Below, piece after piece: positions 61,804 through 64,000 of a stretch of DNA of 64,000 bases. Source of the DNA: Misgurnus anguillicaudatus (taxonomy: Eukaryota; Chordata; Actinopteri; Cypriniformes; Cobitidae); the NCBI RefSeq assembly GCF_027580225.2, contig NC_073354.2, positions 32,962,501-33,026,500 of the forward strand, written 5' to 3'. The position numbers and the translations under genes are program-made. Every line of letters begins with the position of its first letter. Within the stretch, counting starts at the first letter, position 1. The notes beneath the pieces are model-generated. The model had not been told where the DNA came from, searched no databases, and saw nothing but the letters and a program-made list of their open reading frames with translations.

Positions 61804-63271
61804 TGTAAGACGCCACCCAATTGGCCCAACGTCGAAGTCCAATGCGTGGTGAAGGTAACACGTGTTCTTTCCTTCCATAGCGCTTCTAGAAGAATAATTC
61901 CATTTATTTAATTTATTCCTTTGACCTCTGTGGTTAAATTATAATCTGACTCCAATTTAATACAGTAATAATTTAGTGTATTATACCAATTATCTGTTGA
62001 TCATAATTTAGATATTGATTATTTACAAATTCCCATAGTCTTAGTTATTCGTTCATTAGGGACCCGATATCGCACAGAGTATACGTCGGCCGTTGCGTAT
62101 ATCTCACGGACACAAAATTGCCAGTCTGACCTTCGTCAGAGGTTGCCGGGTAAACTAATATTTTATGTCTGGCCGCCCCATGCTTGCTCCGATCATAAAA
62201 TAGTTACTTTAGTCACGATCATGCAACTTGCTAAGTCAGGTGATAGACATAAATCTGAGAGTCCTGGTGAACGTGCCCCATGCTCCATCCAACATCAAAA
62301 CACCAGTGTGATCAATATCCTGGCATACTTATTTTGCGGTAATATCAGACTCCTTCTAATCTACTGGAAATAATAATTTCTGAAAGAATTAAAATAAATC
62401 AATACAATTTGGAAGAATTTAAAATGAATCAATAATAACAATTTATTATGCCAGGCAGGTTACACTTAAATCAGTAATTTAGTTTTCAAATTCATGGATC
62501 AAAATATCAACATTCACATCCAAAATGTAAAACTTAAAACAGTAGTAAATGAAATAAAAATCACAAAGTCAAATCATACCTGGCAATTACAACGACACAC
62601 CGTAGTGCGGGAAGTCTGAATACAGATGCTTCCATAAAGTTTGAATACACACAGAGTGTGGGAGCTTCTGGGTACAGAATGGCTCCCAGAACATTTTGCC
62701 AGGCCATCTTTTATACACAGCTTGAGAAAGCTACCAAAATCTAGTTTGACCTGAACCAAGTGAAACTAAAGAACACCTGGTCAAAATCCAGTTTGACCTG
62801 TGCCAAGTGATACTAAAGAGCACCTGGTCAAACTAGCCAGGAGTATCTTGGCAACTGGTCAAACTAGCCAGAAATATCATGGCAAAACCCCACCTCTACA
62901 AGAAATGCATCTTCTATCCAAAGTTCTAAAACCTTAATCCATCTGATCTTAGACTTATAGAAATGAGACCTTTTTACTCATCGCACCATGACCTTTAAAA
63001 AGAAACCAAACATGAATATAAAATTACAATCTTAGAACCACATAATTTATATACATCATATATTTCAGCAGAAACTCAGTGATATGAGCCTTAAGGCTAA
63101 CAGTGCAAAAGCCTTTGTGATGAAGAGATTAGGAGCACCAAGAGTTTCATGTCTGTAACCAGTTCCACCTAAGAGTCAAATTTGGGTTAGCAACACCACC
63201 TGAGGTTTAATTGTTTTATAGTGTCTCTTCATGAATAAACTTAAAGTTGATTATATACCAGCTGTACTACA
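61804..63271 (-). repeat. Solo LTR upstream of paralogue C
   Basis: 1468 bp bounded by TG...CA-type ends (TGTAAGACGCC on the plus strand, TACTACA at the right) and a 4-bp duplication CCAG (61800-61803, 63272-63275). The B upstream block is continuous across this point (GTAGGCCAGAGTGTGCC near 34190). On the minus strand it shows a promoter layout: two 47-bp direct repeats (62741-62832) plus two shorter repeats, TATAAAA at 62709-62715, and AATAAA at 62442-62447. No partner LTR or coding region in the window; the LTR class was not identified. Confidence 0.75.
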
Positions 63272-63337
63272 CCAGAATATGCCAACATTATATATTTAGG
63301 GGGACATTTTGCAAATATTGCAGGTAGGCCTAATATA

Positions 63338-63440
63338 AGGTGACCAGACGTCCCCGTTTTCCGGGGACAGTCCCGTTTTTTGGTGTTCTGTCCCCGACTG
63401 AAGGTGTCCCCGGAAATGTCCCCGTTTTACAGCACGTCCA
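63338..63440. mobile_element. CCCCGT-rich repeat, probable hAT-type terminus
   Basis: GGTGACCAGACGTCCCCG followed by repeated GTCCCCG/CCGGGGAC words. The style matches terminal regions of dispersed fish elements. The other end was not found with confidence. Confidence 0.35.
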
Positions 63441-64000
63441 AAACAACCAGCAAATACACTGAAAAACCCGATCAACATAGCGTTTGTAGTACCAGACCGT
63501 AGCAATCATGTAATGATTATTTTAACCAGCAGAGGGGGCTGAGAGCTACTTATTACTTGCGCACGCCATTGATTTAGCGATGAAGAATTTACAACGAGAC
63601 ACATGAGAAAGCAAAGCATCATTATCATCAATCAAGTTATCATAAGATATGAAAACAGTTAAAGTTATGGGGGCTTAAGGTACTAACTACTCATGTTAAA
63701 CTAAAATAATAAACCAACGAAGTGAACTGATCACAGTATGTTACGGAGCATTTGTTTTGTGTAGGCTAAATATGTTTACATTTTGCATGATTCCTTCTGT
63801 TCTTCACGTTTACAATGTTATGAAATCAGCTGTACCTTAGAAGTCATTTTTGATGAGGTATGTCTCTTGTGTAAAAAACGGGAGAAAATTGATTTTTAGG
63901 CTACAGAAATTGTTCAATTATTGAATTAGAAACACTGCAAAAAATGACTTTCTTATTAGTTATTATTTAGGTATTTTTCTCTTGTTGTTCTCTTGTACAA
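63441..64000. other. Distal upstream flank of paralogue C
   Basis: AT-rich sequence with no ORF, RNA gene or clear repeat structure that I can support. It reaches the window edge. Confidence 0.5.

Overview
The window looks like nuclear DNA from a teleost fish, most likely a cyprinid close to zebrafish. The evidence is genes split by GT/AG introns, AT-rich intergenic DNA, very long GACA/GATA/CTGT/GAAA arrays, L2-clade LINEs, Tc1, hAT, Harbinger-like, Ty3/gypsy and BEL/Pao elements, and no prokaryotic gene organisation. The species is inferred from repeat style and not proven.

The only host protein-coding genes I can support are three tandem paralogues on the minus strand. They encode secreted or membrane-anchored DBH-like copper monooxygenases (MOXD family: signal peptide, DOMON domain, two-domain Cu type II ascorbate-dependent monooxygenase core). 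Paralogue A (1-4464) is cut by the window edge after exon 5. Paralogue B (8620-33014) and paralogue C (43695-60594) are complete, with 13 matching exons and predicted lengths of 571 and 572 aa. All six copper ligands expected from PHM/DBH are present in B and C. Exon lengths are identical except the last, so the array arose by duplication of a unit holding the gene plus several kb of upstream DNA. B and C share a mutated exon-3 splice donor, an intron-2 MITE, a TATA-like box and an upstream block. A differs in all of these and appears to be the outgroup.

The rest of the window is mobile and repetitive DNA. From left to right: GACA/GATC arrays in intron 4 of A; the A-B spacer with MITEs; a 2-kb CTGT array in intron 12 of B; a truncated Ty3/gypsy element in intron 7 of B that carries a complete L2-type LINE inside its pol gene; a 2.2-kb GAAA-type array and a second L2-type LINE with an intact 1054-codon ORF in intron 4 of B; the B-C spacer with a BEL/Pao element, invaded in its LTR by one DNA element and in its 3' part by a hAT-type element that itself contains a Tc1 element; CTGT arrays and MITEs in intron 12 of C; a series of DNA elements in intron 7 of C; GATA/GACA/GATT/GGAT arrays in intron 4 of C; and a solo LTR upstream of C.

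Because the three paralogues are alignable, one copy often gives the empty site for an insertion in another. Many element boundaries and target-site duplications (TSDs) can therefore be read to the base. No RNA genes, CRISPR arrays or bacterial-type operons were seen.
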